Position numbers and translations under genes: made by a program | NCBI GenBank assembly: GCA_030157785.1 | Contig: JAOAUC010000008.1 | Location: 25,251-89,250, forward strand | Reading direction: 5' to 3' | Source of the DNA: Zoogloea oleivorans | Lineage (GTDB): Bacteria; Pseudomonadota; Gammaproteobacteria; Burkholderiales; Rhodocyclaceae | DNA: 64,000 nucleotides | Notes under the pieces: model-generated | Told to the model about the DNA's origin: nothing | Database searches by the model: none | The model's input: only the letters and a program-made list of their open reading frames with translations | Shown: piece after piece, positions 45,913-54,308 of the stretch | Layout of the letters: every line of letters begins with the position of its first letter | How positions within the stretch are numbered: position 1 is the stretch's first letter

Positions 45913-45987
45913 GGAAGGCGGGGCGTGCGGAAAGCGAAGTCGAAAGGCTACCATCGCGGCAACGCCAATCAGAGGCGACGTGTGGGG

Positions 45988-46086
45988 TTAGCTGTAGGGG
46001 CGACTTCAGTCGCCCATCCGCCCGTCAATCACAGACAAGCCTTTGACCGGAGTCCGATGGGCGACTGAAGTCGCCCCTACAGCTAA
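45988..46086. repeat. Palindromic element, copy 2
   Basis: A 99-bp element with 30-bp perfect terminal inverted repeats (45988-46017 and 46057-46086) and the core GTCAATCACAGACAAGCC. It lies between the divergent radical SAM and CDF genes; its right end touches the ribosome binding site (AAGGA) of the CDF gene. Confidence 0.95.
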
Positions 46087-46097
46087 GGATATGAGCA

Positions 46098-46979
46098 ATG
46101 AATGAAGCGAGTTCTTCGTGTTCGGGCGGCTGCAGTTGCGGTGCGCCCAAGGTGCAGGCGCCTGTGCTGCTGGCGGGGGAGGCGCGTTTCGTGTCGCGCT
46201 TTCGGGTGGCCGACATGGATTGCCCGGCCGAGGAGGCGCTGGTGCGTATGGCACTGGAGGGGCAGGCCCACGGGCTGGAGTTTGATTTGCTGGCCCGCAC
46301 GGTGAGCGTGTGGCATGCGACGCCGGTGGATGAGATCGAGGCGCGCATTGCCCGTGTGGGCATGGGGTGCGAGCGTCTGGCCAGCGGCCCGGCCGAGGGG
46401 GCGCCGGTAGCAAAGCTGGCCGATCCGGCGGCGGAGCGGCGGGCCTTGTCGTGGTTGCTGGCGATCAACGCGGCGATGTTCGTCATCGAGGGGCTGGCCG
46501 GTTGGTGGGCCGAGTCGTCCGGTTTGCTGGCGGATGGCCTGGACATGTTTGCCGATGCGGCGGTGTATGCGGTGGCGCTGTACGCCGTGGGGCGCGGCGC
46601 GGCCCTGCAATTGAAGGCGGCGCGCTTTGCCGGCTGGCTGCAGTTGCTGCTCGGGCTGGGTTTGTTCGGGCAGGTGGCGGAACACGTGATCCATGGCTCG
46701 ACCACCGTTGCCTCGGCGATGGTGGGCGTGTCGGTGCTGGCGCTTGTCGCCAACGTGAGCTGCATGTGGTTGATTGCCGGGCACCGCGACGGCGGGGCTC
46801 ACATGAAGGCAAGCTACATCTTTACCGCCAACGACGCGCTGGCCAACCTGGGGGTGATCGTTGCCGGCGCTTTGGTCGCCTGGCTCGGCAGCCCGTGGCC
46901 GGACTGGGTGGTGGGCAGCATCATCGGCGTGATGGTGCTGGCCGGGGCAGTGCGCATCCTGCGCCTGGGGCGCGAATAG
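46098..46979 (+). CDS. CDF-like metal cation transporter with N-terminal HMA domain
   Basis: A 293-residue protein. A cysteine-rich start (CSGGCSCGAP) and an HMA-like fold (VADMDCPAEEALVRMAL, with CxxE in place of CxxC) precede a membrane domain with five to six helices. The metal-site helices carry DGLDMFADA and FTANDALANLG, as in cation diffusion facilitators, where the first usually reads HxxxD. It probably exports zinc, cadmium or a similar ion. The C-terminal cytoplasmic domain typical of larger CDF proteins is absent. AAGGA lies eight bases before the ATG. Confidence 0.85.
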   Translation: MNEASSSCSGGCSCGAPKVQAPVLLAGEARFVSRFRVADMDCPAEEALVRMALEGQAHGLEFDLLARTVSVWHATPVDEIEARIARVGMGCERLASGPAEGAPVAKLADPAAERRALSWLLAINAAMFVIEGLAGWWAESSGLLADGLDMFADAAVYAVALYAVGRGAALQLKAARFAGWLQLLLGLGLFGQVAEHVIHGSTTVASAMVGVSVLALVANVSCMWLIAGHRDGGAHMKASYIFTANDALANLGVIVAGALVAWLGSPWPDWVVGSIIGVMVLAGAVRILRLGRE

Positions 46980-46987
46980 CGGCGAGG

Positions 46988-47115
46988 TGTAGGGGCGACT
47001 TGTAGGGGCAGCCTGTAGGGGCGACTTCAGTCGCCCATCCGCCCACCAATCACCGACATGCCGTCGACCGGAGTCCGAGGGCGACTGAAGTCGCCCCTAC
47101 AAGTCGCCCCTACAG
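46988..47115. repeat. Palindromic element, copy 3 (with extra ends)
   Basis: The main element begins at 47013 and carries the core CAATCACCGACATGCC. Extra copies of the end unit TGTAGGGGCGACTT stand to its left (from 46988) and one to its right (ending 47115), so the ends are stacked. It fills the gap between the convergent CDF and MFS genes. Confidence 0.93.
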
Positions 47116-47120
47116 TCGCC

Positions 47121-48278
47121 TTACCTCGCGCCGGGTTTCCATAACGGCCACAGGGCGATGAGGCCGAATACCGGGCCGGGTAGCAGGATCCACGCGACCT
47201 GCTCGTGGATGTCCGGCCACACGCGGGTGGTGAGGGCGATGGAGCCCATGGTGATGGCGAAGCCGATGGCGTTCTGGAAGGCCAGGGCGCTGCCGACGAT
47301 TTCCGGCGGACAGGCGCGGGCCGACAGGGCCGAGAAGTGCGGCGAGTCGGCGACCACGCTGGCGCCCCATACGAGCATCACCGCAGCCAGCAGCCATTCC
47401 GGCGCGCCCTTCAAAAACGGGTAGAGCGCGCAGCAGGCCGCCGAGATGGCCAGCGCCACGGCAGCCACGCGGGCGCTGCCGGCCTTGCGGCTGACGTAGC
47501 CGCCGAGCACGCAGCCCAGCGCACCGATGCCGATCACCGCGAAGGCCGGGCCAGACACTGGCCCCGGGCGGGCTGCGCCGACCAGCAGTGGCACCAGCGT
47601 CCAGAAGGCATACAGCTCCCATTGATGACCGAAGTAACCGAGGGCCGAGGCCCGGAAGCGCGGTTCGGCCAGCGCGTAGAGCACGCGGCCCAGACGCAGC
47701 GGCGGCGCACCGGCCTTGCGCACGAGATGCGGGCCGTCACCGAGGCTGATGATCAGTCCGGCTGCCAGCACGGCCAGACCCGACGACACCAGCACCGTGG
47801 CCTGCCAGCCCCATCCTGCATCGAGAAAGCGCACGCCGTGGGGCAGCGCGGTGCCGAGGGTGAGCATGCCGACCAGCCAGGCCAGCGCGTGGCCGGCTTG
47901 CTCCGGCACCCAGCTGACGACCAGTTTCATGCCCAGCGGGTAGACCCCGGCCAGCGCCAGCCCGACGGCGAAGCGAAAGGCCAGCGCACTGCCCATGCCA
48001 TCGGCGAGCAGTGCAAAGCCGGCATTGGCGGCGGCGCCGAGCAGCGCACAGATGGCGAAGATGCGGCTGGCCGGAAAACGGTCGGCCAGGCCGCTGAGGG
48101 AGAAGGTGAGCGTGCCGACGATGAAGCCGAGCTGCACCGCGTTGGTGAGCTGGCCGAGATCGGCCGGCTGCAGGCCCCAGGCTCGCATCAGGTCGTCGCC
48201 AGCGCTGTTGGCCGAAAACCACAGGGACGTGCCGAACAGCTGGGCGATGACGATCAGTGGCAGGGCCGGCAGGCGCAT
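47121..48278 (-). CDS. MFS transporter
   Basis: A 385-residue major facilitator with about 12 membrane helices, starting [21 protein letters not shown] motif-A-like loop ([19 protein letters not shown]) lies between helices 2 and 3. The ligand is unknown; members of this group include nitrate- and sugar-like transporters as well as exporters. It follows psd by 11 bases on the same strand. The start was set at the first helix, as upstream codons are inside psd. A palindromic element begins six bases after the stop. Confidence 0.85.
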   Translation of the reverse strand: MRLPALPLIVIAQLFGTSLWFSANSAGDDLMRAWGLQPADLGQLTNAVQLGFIVGTLTFSLSGLADRFPASRIFAICALLGAAANAGFALLADGMGSALAFRFAVGLALAGVYPLGMKLVVSWVPEQAGHALAWLVGMLTLGTALPHGVRFLDAGWGWQATVLVSSGLAVLAAGLIISLGDGPHLVRKAGAPPLRLGRVLYALAEPRFRASALGYFGHQWELYAFWTLVPLLVGAARPGPVSGPAFAVIGIGALGCVLGGYVSRKAGSARVAAVALAISAACCALYPFLKGAPEWLLAAVMLVWGASVVADSPHFSALSARACPPEIVGSALAFQNAIGFAITMGSIALTTRVWPDIHEQVAWILLPGPVFGLIALWPLWKPGAR

Positions 48279-48289
48279 GGCGGGTGCGT

Positions 48290-49135
48290 TCAGCGGCTGC
48301 CCATGGCTTCGCCCATGCGGATCGCCCGTGCGGGCGCCCAGTCGGGGGTGAAGCGGAGGCGTTTCTTGGGGAAGAGCATGACGACGGTGGAGCCGAGCAG
48401 GAAGCGGCCCATTTCGTCGCCCTTCTTGAGCGTGACCTGGCCGGCTGCGTAGTCCCATTCCTGGATCTTGCCGGGGCGCGGCGGGTTGATCTGGCCGTGC
48501 CACACGGTGGCCATGCTGCCGACGATGGTGGCGCCGACCAGTGTGAGCACGAAGGGGCCGATCTCGTCGTTCTCGAAGACGCACACCACGCGTTCGTTGC
48601 GGGCAAACAGCCCGGGCACGCCGCGGGCGGTGGTCGGGTTAACCGAGAACAGTGCGCCGGGGACGTAGATCATCCGCGTCAGGCGCCCGTCGCAGGGCAT
48701 GTGGATGCGGTGGTAGTCGCGCGGGCTGAGGTAAAGGGTGGCGAACTCGCCGTCCTGGAACTGGATCGCCAGGTCGCGGTCGCCGCCGACCAGCGCGTGG
48801 GTGGAGTAGCTGTGGCCCTTGGCCTGGAAGATCTGGTCGCGGTCGATGTGGCCGAACTGGCTGATGGCGCCGTCCACCGGGCAGATGAAGTCGGCCTGGG
48901 CCAGCGGGCGGGCGCCGGCCTTGAGCGGGCGGGTGAAGAAGTCGTTGAAGCTGGCGTAGCTGGCGATGTCCGGATTGGCCGCCTCGGCCATGTTCACCCC
49001 GTAACGGCCGACGAACCAGCGGATCACGCGGGTGGTGAGTCCACCGGCTTTGGCACTGGCCAGCTTGCCGGCCAGCACGGTGAGCGCCTGCTTGGGAATG
49101 AGGTATTGGGGAAGAACGGCAAGGCGGTCGGACAC
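48290..49135 (-). CDS. psd: Phosphatidylserine decarboxylase
   Basis: A 281-residue membrane-associated enzyme that converts phosphatidylserine to phosphatidylethanolamine. The self-cleavage motif is LGST ([10 protein letters not shown]), whose serine becomes the pyruvoyl cofactor; DGAISQFG and the [14 protein letters not shown] segment with catalytic histidine are intact. The start is a GTG ([14 protein letters not shown]); longer readings enter the repeat upstream. It forms a short operon with the downstream MFS gene. Confidence 0.95.
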   Translation of the reverse strand: MSDRLAVLPQYLIPKQALTVLAGKLASAKAGGLTTRVIRWFVGRYGVNMAEAANPDIASYASFNDFFTRPLKAGARPLAQADFICPVDGAISQFGHIDRDQIFQAKGHSYSTHALVGGDRDLAIQFQDGEFATLYLSPRDYHRIHMPCDGRLTRMIYVPGALFSVNPTTARGVPGLFARNERVVCVFENDEIGPFVLTLVGATIVGSMATVWHGQINPPRPGKIQEWDYAAGQVTLKKGDEMGRFLLGSTVVMLFPKKRLRFTPDWAPARAIRMGEAMGSR

Positions 49136-49203
49136 GGGGCAATCCTGGCAGGGGTGAAGGGCCGGATTATAGCCGGGCGCCGGACGGCAGCAGACCGCAG
49201 CGA

Positions 49204-49337
49204 CTTGTAGGGGCGACTTGTAGGGGCGACTTGTAGGGGCGACTTCAGTCGCCCATCCCCTCGTCAATCACAGACATGCCGTAGACCGGAGTCCGAGGGC
49301 GACTGAAGTCGCCCCTACAGTGCCTACAGCCCCTACC
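49204..49337. repeat. Palindromic element, copy 4 (with tandem 13-mers)
   Basis: Three perfect tandem copies of CTTGTAGGGGCGA (49204-49216, 49217-49229, 49230-49242) lead into the main palindrome, whose core is GTCAATCACAGACATGCCGT and whose right end reaches 49320. A degenerate end fragment (CTACAGCCCCTAC) follows and supplies the stop of the HMA-like gene. Confidence 0.94.
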
Positions 49338-49536
49338 GGGTCGGAAAACCTGCTTCCTCGATGGTCGAGCGGATGTCGCCTTCGGACACCATGGAGGTGT
49401 GCTCGATGCTGGCTTCGCCGGTTTCGATGGAGAGTTCCACGTGGCCGATGCAGGGCAGATCCTGGATGGCGTTCATGACGGTGCGCAGGCAGTCGTCGGA
49501 CTGCATGCCGGTGATGATGAGGGTGGTGGTGGGCAT
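49333..49536 (-). CDS. Small HMA-like protein with a missing cysteine
   Basis: A 67-residue soluble protein with the size and pattern of copper chaperones (TTTLIITGMQSDDCLRTVMN; HVELSIETGEASIEHT; IRSTIEEAGFPT). The usual GMxCxxC is GMQSDDC, so only one of the two metal cysteines remains; another cysteine (LPCIGHV) lies in the next helix. Metal binding may be weak or use different ligands. It lies 16 bases after the PACE gene and ends in a repeat-derived stop. Confidence 0.75.
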   Translation of the reverse strand: MPTTTLIITGMQSDDCLRTVMNAIQDLPCIGHVELSIETGEASIEHTSMVSEGDIRSTIEEAGFPTR

Positions 49537-49552
49537 GGGGGCTCCGGTTTCG

Positions 49553-50002
49553 TTAGCTGGCAGTCGCAGTGATGGGAAACACCCGGTCGTAGGCCAGGTT
49601 GAAGAAAAAGGCATAAACAACGTAGAACAGGGCAAGACCGATGTCGGCCACGAGGGCGGCCATCCAGCCCATGCCGGTCCACGCCATCACCACCGGCAGC
49701 CCCAGCACCAATATGCCGCCTTCGAAGCCGAGGGCATGGGCGACACGCATCGGCCACGGGCGCTGGTCGGCCTGGCGGCCGGTGAGGCGGCCCTCGATCC
49801 AGTCGAAGCCGGTGTTGTAGGCGGCGTTCCAGAGGGTGGCGATCAGCGCCAGCACGAACATCAGGCCGACGGCGTCCACGAAGGGCACGTCCGACAGCCA
49901 CACGAAGGGCGGGGTGCTGAGCACGAGGCCGCCGATCTCGAAGAGGGCGACCTGGCGGGCTCGATCGCGCAGGGTGCGCTGGACTGGCTTGGAAATGGAC
50001 AT
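49553..50002 (-). CDS. PACE family efflux protein (AceI-like)
   Basis: A 149-residue membrane protein with four helices arranged as two tandem repeats. The first pair contains RARQVALFEIGGLVLSTPPF and MFVLALIATLWNAAYNTGFD, the second RVAHALGFEGGILVLGLPVV and DIGLALFYVVYAFFFNLAYD. These are the conserved signatures of proteobacterial antimicrobial compound efflux (PACE) proteins such as AceI, which export chlorhexidine or short diamines with protons. The glutamate in ALFEIGG is the known functional residue position. Confidence 0.9.
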   Translation of the reverse strand: MSISKPVQRTLRDRARQVALFEIGGLVLSTPPFVWLSDVPFVDAVGLMFVLALIATLWNAAYNTGFDWIEGRLTGRQADQRPWPMRVAHALGFEGGILVLGLPVVMAWTGMGWMAALVADIGLALFYVVYAFFFNLAYDRVFPITATAS

Positions 50003-50088
50003 GAAGATGAGGCGGTGGAGGCCCTGCAGTTTAACGTGCCGGGCGAGACCCGTTAAACTGCCGGGCCGATTTCATTCCTTGCCCTCCC

Positions 50089-50637
50089 ATGTCTGCTTCC
50101 CTTGCTCACGCCCTCGTTTGTCATCCCGCTGCGCCGGATGCCTGCGTGCGGGCGATTGGCGTGTCGGTACTGCGCGAGGCGGCCGGCGGCCTGTCGCTGG
50201 CTTACCGGCTCGATGGCGATCTTGCCGCCCTGCGGATTCCCGACGGAACGATGGTTCTGGCGCCGGAGCGCCTGTGGGCGCACACCTGCTTCGAGCTGTT
50301 CGTGGCGGTGGAGGGTGAGCGGTCTTACCGGGAGTTCAACTTCTCGCCCAGTGGCCAGTGGATGCGTTTCGACTTCGACGATTACCGCCAGCGCAGTGTG
50401 TCGCCGGCCTGCCCTGCACCGCAGCTTGTGGTGCGTCGCCAGGGCGCTACACTGGAACTTGACGTGCAGCTGGCCGCCCAAAGCCTGCCCGCCGGCGATG
50501 TGTGCCTTGGCCTTAGTGCCGTCGTCGAACATGCCGATGGCAGCCATCGCTACTGGGCCCTGCGCCACCCGGCCGGCCAACCCGATTTCCACCACCGCGA
50601 GGGCTTTGCCCTTGCCCTGAAAGTGCCTACTTTATGA
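50089..50637 (+). CDS. DOMON-like domain protein
   Basis: A 182-residue beta-rich protein without a signal peptide. The pattern LWAHTCFELFVAVEG, then YREFNFSPSGQWMRFDFDDY, then a C-terminal CLGLSAVVEHADGSHRYWAL segment fits the DOMON-like families, which bind haem or sugars in other contexts. Its exact role is unknown. It overlaps the DUF1343 gene by ATGA, so the two are co-translated and probably act together. Confidence 0.8.
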   Translation: MSASLAHALVCHPAAPDACVRAIGVSVLREAAGGLSLAYRLDGDLAALRIPDGTMVLAPERLWAHTCFELFVAVEGERSYREFNFSPSGQWMRFDFDDYRQRSVSPACPAPQLVVRRQGATLELDVQLAAQSLPAGDVCLGLSAVVEHADGSHRYWALRHPAGQPDFHHREGFALALKVPTL

Positions 50638-51842
50638 TCCAGTTCGGCCTCGATCGCCTGCTTGCCGACCCTGCCCTGCGCCGCCCTCTGGCGGGCAAGC
50701 GGGTCGCTCTTCTCGCCCATCCGGCCTCTGTTACCCGCGACCTGAGCCATTCCCTAGACGCCCTGGCTGCGCTGCCGGACATCCAGCTGACGGCGGCTTT
50801 CGGCCCGCAGCACGGCCTGCGCGGCGACAAGCAGGACAACATGGTCGAGTCGTCCGACTTCTTCGATCCTCTGCACGGCATTCCGGTGTTCAGCCTGTAT
50901 GGCGAGGTGCGCCGCCCGACGGCGACGATGATGGATCGCTTCGACGTCCTGCTGGTCGATCTGCAGGACTTGGGCTGCCGCATCTACACCTTCATCACCA
51001 CACTGCGCTACGTGCTGGAAGCCGCGGCCAAGCACAAGAAGGCCGTGTGGGTGCTCGACCGCCCGAACCCCGCCGGCCGCCCGGTGGAAGGCACGCTGCT
51101 GCAGCCCGGCTGGGAAAGTTTCGTCGGCGCCGGCCCGCTGCCGATGCGCCATGGCATGACGATGGGCGAACTGGCCCGCTGGTTCATCGCGACGCTCAAG
51201 CTGGACGTGGAGTGTGAAGTGATTTCCATGCAGGGCTGGCAGCCCGATGCGGCTCCCGGCTACGGCTGGCCGGTGGCCGAGCGGAGCTGGATCAATCCGA
51301 GCCCCAATGCGCCCAACCTGTCGATGGCCCGCGCCTATGCGGGCACCGTGATGCTGGAAGGGACGACGCTGTCGGAAGGGCGCGGCACCACGCGTCCGCT
51401 GGAGCTCTTCGGCGCCCCCGACATCGAAGCGCGCAAGGTGATCGCCCACATGGATGTCTTTGCGCCCAAGTGGCTGGCCGGTTGCCGCCTGCGCGAGTGC
51501 TGGTTCGAGCCCACTTTTCACAAGCACGCCGGCAAGCTGTGCAACGGCGTGCAGATTCACGTGGAAGACCCGGCCCATTACGATCACGCCGCATTTCGCC
51601 CGTGGCGCCTGCAGGCGCTGGCATTCAAGGCGATCCGTCACCTGAACCGCGACTATCCCCTGTGGCGCGATTTTGCCTACGAATACGAGCACGACCGCCT
51701 CGCCATCGATTTGATCAATGGTTCGGAGATTCTGCGGGAGTGGGTGGATGACCCGAATTCCCGCCCGGGCGACCTGGACGCGCTGGCGATGGCCGACGAG
51801 CGGGAGTGGGAAGAGGAACGGCGGGCGTTTCTGTTGTACTGA
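50634..51842 (+). CDS. DUF1343 protein (NamZ-like exo-beta-N-acetylmuramidase, GH171)
   Basis: A 402-residue protein that starts MIQFGLDRLLADPALRRPLA and keeps the DUF1343 blocks: GRVALLAHPASV-like (here RVALLAHPASVTRDL), AFGPQHGLRGDKQDN, SLYGEVRRPT, VDLQDLGCRIYTFITTL, WVLDRPNPAGRPVEG and PNAPNLSMARAYAGTVMLEG. DUF1343 is now known as GH171, where Bacillus NamZ removes MurNAc from peptidoglycan fragments. No signal peptide is present here, so it may act on recovered cell-wall fragments in the cytoplasm. It is coupled to the DOMON-like gene. Confidence 0.88.
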   Translation: MIQFGLDRLLADPALRRPLAGKRVALLAHPASVTRDLSHSLDALAALPDIQLTAAFGPQHGLRGDKQDNMVESSDFFDPLHGIPVFSLYGEVRRPTATMMDRFDVLLVDLQDLGCRIYTFITTLRYVLEAAAKHKKAVWVLDRPNPAGRPVEGTLLQPGWESFVGAGPLPMRHGMTMGELARWFIATLKLDVECEVISMQGWQPDAAPGYGWPVAERSWINPSPNAPNLSMARAYAGTVMLEGTTLSEGRGTTRPLELFGAPDIEARKVIAHMDVFAPKWLAGCRLRECWFEPTFHKHAGKLCNGVQIHVEDPAHYDHAAFRPWRLQALAFKAIRHLNRDYPLWRDFAYEYEHDRLAIDLINGSEILREWVDDPNSRPGDLDALAMADEREWEEERRAFLLY

Positions 51843-51847
51843 AAGCC

Positions 51848-52294
51848 TTAGCCGACGGCGCGCAGGGTGACGCTGGTGTCGACGCGGCCGATAACCTTTT
51901 GCAGGCCACGGCGGGTGGCGGTGTTGAGAACCAGTGGCGCCATGAGGTTGGCGCGCACCGGCGATTCGGCCGGGTTGCTGTCGGCGGCGTCGTTGTGGCG
52001 AACGATCAGCAGCAGGCTGACGTCGTCGGAGTTGACCAGTTGCAGGGCCGCCACTTCGTCGTCGGTGAGGGTGAACTCGTAGTTGAGGCCAAGGACGTCT
52101 GGCGTGGTGACGGAAAACATGACTTCCGGATCGTTGAGGCTTTGCAGCATGAAGGCCTTGGGCGCTTCGTTGCCTTCGGCGTGCAGCAGGGTGAATTGCT
52201 TGCAGGCTTCAAAGCCCGGAAGGCCGGCCGGAAATTCGATCACGCGATCTGCAGAGACTTCGACTTCGCCGACGATGGAGCTGGTGATTTTCAT
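51848..52294 (-). CDS. fliW: Flagellar assembly factor FliW
   Basis: A 148-residue FliW starting MKITSSIVGEVEVSADRVIE. The conserved segments FPAGLPGFEACKQFTLL and VTTPDVLGLNYEFTLTDDEV are intact. FliW binds flagellin and antagonises CsrA, coupling flagellin synthesis to secretion. It stands apart from other flagellar genes in this window. The start follows a GGGGGA ribosome binding site; an in-frame start 19 codons upstream is less likely. It is convergent with the DUF1343 gene with a five-base gap. Confidence 0.93.
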   Translation of the reverse strand: MKITSSIVGEVEVSADRVIEFPAGLPGFEACKQFTLLHAEGNEAPKAFMLQSLNDPEVMFSVTTPDVLGLNYEFTLTDDEVAALQLVNSDDVSLLLIVRHNDAADSNPAESPVRANLMAPLVLNTATRRGLQKVIGRVDTSVTLRAVG

Positions 52295-52439
52295 GGATTT
52301 TTCCCCCTTTGGAAATCGGGCCGGGGCGGATAAGGTTTTCCGGTCCGGCATGCCTTTTCAATCATAGACGGGGGACGGGCGATCAACCTTGGGAAGTAAG
52401 GGGTCTTTTCCCGGCTTTCCTCGGAATGACACAGACGTG

Positions 52440-52497
52440 AAAAAGGGCGCCCGCAGGCGCCCTTTGATTTGACAGGTCCGGAAACGGGTTCCGGACC
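52440..52497 (-). terminator. Double hairpin terminator after the DEAD-box helicase gene
   Basis: GGTCCGGAA/TTCCGGACC (52475-52483 and 52489-52497) and AAAGGGCGCC/GGCGCCCTTT (52442-52451 and 52456-52465) make two perfect stems. Read on the minus strand the second ends in a run of T. Both lie within 70 bases of the helicase stop. Confidence 0.85.
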
Positions 52498-52509
52498 GAT
52501 CAGTATGGC

Positions 52510-54006
52510 TTACCGGTCGCGATTGAAAGTGCGACCAGCGCGCGGCTTGCCCGCGGCACCTTCAGTGCGCGCGCCGCCGAAGCCGCCGCCTGCATTGTGG
52601 TGGGTGGAGCTGCGCTTGGCCACGTGGGGGAACTCGGTACGATGTTCCGGGTGACGTGCTGCGCTGGGGGCGTCGCTGCGACGGCCTTCGCTGGCCCAGG
52701 GGCTGGCGGGACGGCCTTCGCCACGCGGGGCGTCGTTGCCGAAACGGCCACCGGCGGACGGACGCTTGTTGTCGCCGAAACGCGGGGCGTTGCCGAAGCT
52801 GCGGCCGCCTTCACGACGCGGGCCGTTGTTGCCACCACCCGGGCGACGGTCGTCGGCGGGCATGGTCGAACGGGCTTCCAGACCGGGCAGGGTATGCACG
52901 GCCAGGGGCTGACGGGTGAAGCGTTCGATGGCGCGCAGCAGACGCACGTCACGACGTTCGGCCAGGCTGATGGCGATGCCGTTGGAGCCGCCGCGGCCGG
53001 TACGGCCAATGCGGTGCACGTAGTCGGCAGCAACCTTCGGCAGGTCGTAGTTGATCACGTGGCTGATGGTGCGCACGTCGATGCCGCGGGCGGCAACGTC
53101 GGTGGCGATCAGGACACGCAGGTGGCCACGACGCAGTTGGTCGAGGGTGCGGGTACGCATGCGCTGGTTCATGTCGCCGTGGAGGGCGGCAACCGAGTGG
53201 CCTTGCGATTCGAGGTTGAGCGTCAGGGCGTCGGCGTCGCGCTTGGTGGCGGTGAATACGATGGCCTGTTCGACGCCCACGTCGCGCAGGATGCCGTCGA
53301 GGAGACGGTTCTTGTGACCGATGTCGTCGGCCACCAGCAGGCGCTGTTCGATGTTCTCGTGGCGCGCTTGGGCATTGTTGATCTCGATGCGTTCCGGGTC
53401 TTTCAGCATGCGTTGCATCATGCGGGCGACCTGACCGTCGACGGTGGCCGAGAAGAACAGGGTCTGGCGCGTGGCGGGCAGCTTGGCGACGATGGCTTCG
53501 ATGTCGTCCACGAAGCCCATGTCGAGCATGCGGTCGGCTTCGTCGAGGATCAGCACTTCGAGGCGCGAAAAGTCGATGCGGCCACGATTCATCTGGTCCA
53601 TCAGGCGGCCGGGGGTCGCCACGAGGATTTCGTAGGGGCTGGTGAGGAGCTTGTTCTGCACCGGGTAGGGCATGCCGCCGACAACGCTGACAGCCTTGGC
53701 GTGACGCATGTGCTTGCCGTAGCCCTTGGCGGCTTCGGTAACCTGCACGGCGAGTTCGCGGGTCGGGGTGAGAACCAGCACGCGGGGGCCGCGAGCCTTG
53801 ATGGTCGGTTCGGCGGTCAGGCGCTGGAGGGACGGCAGCATGAAGGCTGCAGTCTTGCCGGAGCCGGTCTGGCTGGAGACGATCAGGTCCTTGCCGGCGA
53901 GGGCGGCCGGAATGGCGGCGGCCTGTACGTCGGTGGCTTCGGTGTAGCCGGCTTCGTTAACGGCTTTTACAATGTTCTCGGACAGGCCGAGGCTGGCGAA
54001 ATCCAT
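52510..54006 (-). CDS. DEAD-box RNA helicase (RhlE-like)
   Basis: A 498-residue helicase starting MDFASLGLSENIVKAVNEAG. The Q motif is followed by motif I SQTGSGKT, motif II DEAD (LILDEADRMLDMGF), motif III SAT and motif VI HRIGRTGRGG. The C-terminal 130 residues are low-complexity, rich in Gly, Arg, Asn and Pro, as in RhlE-type proteins and suitable for RNA binding. It unwinds RNA in ribosome assembly or mRNA decay. AAGGAAG lies upstream of the ATG. Confidence 0.93.
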   Translation of the reverse strand: MDFASLGLSENIVKAVNEAGYTEATDVQAAAIPAALAGKDLIVSSQTGSGKTAAFMLPSLQRLTAEPTIKARGPRVLVLTPTRELAVQVTEAAKGYGKHMRHAKAVSVVGGMPYPVQNKLLTSPYEILVATPGRLMDQMNRGRIDFSRLEVLILDEADRMLDMGFVDDIEAIVAKLPATRQTLFFSATVDGQVARMMQRMLKDPERIEINNAQARHENIEQRLLVADDIGHKNRLLDGILRDVGVEQAIVFTATKRDADALTLNLESQGHSVAALHGDMNQRMRTRTLDQLRRGHLRVLIATDVAARGIDVRTISHVINYDLPKVAADYVHRIGRTGRGGSNGIAISLAERRDVRLLRAIERFTRQPLAVHTLPGLEARSTMPADDRRPGGGNNGPRREGGRSFGNAPRFGDNKRPSAGGRFGNDAPRGEGRPASPWASEGRRSDAPSAARHPEHRTEFPHVAKRSSTHHNAGGGFGGARTEGAAGKPRAGRTFNRDR

Positions 54007-54308
54007 GTTCGCTTCCTTATCTTTAGGTATTGCGGATGCGGTGCCCGCGAAGAAAAAACGGCAACGCGTCGCCGCGCAGTAGATGCGCGCAACAGTAGGG
54101 CTGCCTGACTGGCATATCGGCACTAACCGATCAGGACAACCTCTCGTCGAATACGGGAGATATAAGAAGGTCAGGGACGATGTGACTCGGTGCGAACCGC
54201 TTTGCACCGGACCGACAACTATAACGATAATGTGCACGCGACACAAGGTAAATGTTGCGCCGCAAAAACTGCGGTATAACGGGGTTTTCAGGGCAGACGG
54301 GAGTCTTC
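54007..54308. other. Intergenic region between divergent helicase and metallopeptidase genes
   Basis: About 300 bases without a supported gene. It must hold the promoters of both flanking genes. A TATAAC box at 54275-54280 could be the -10 of the metallopeptidase gene, with no good -35. The helicase leader may be long, as is usual for cold-regulated RNA helicases, but no clear structure was found. Confidence 0.5.

Noticed and set aside
49204..49320. Tandem repeats that could suggest a CRISPR array.
   Set aside because: The units are 13 bp without unique spacers, and they are part of a palindromic element found in four places; no cas genes are present.
44919..49337. Considering the palindromic elements as insertion sequences.
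   Set aside because: No transposase frame lies within or between them; they are about 90 bp and can only be non-autonomous elements or repeats.
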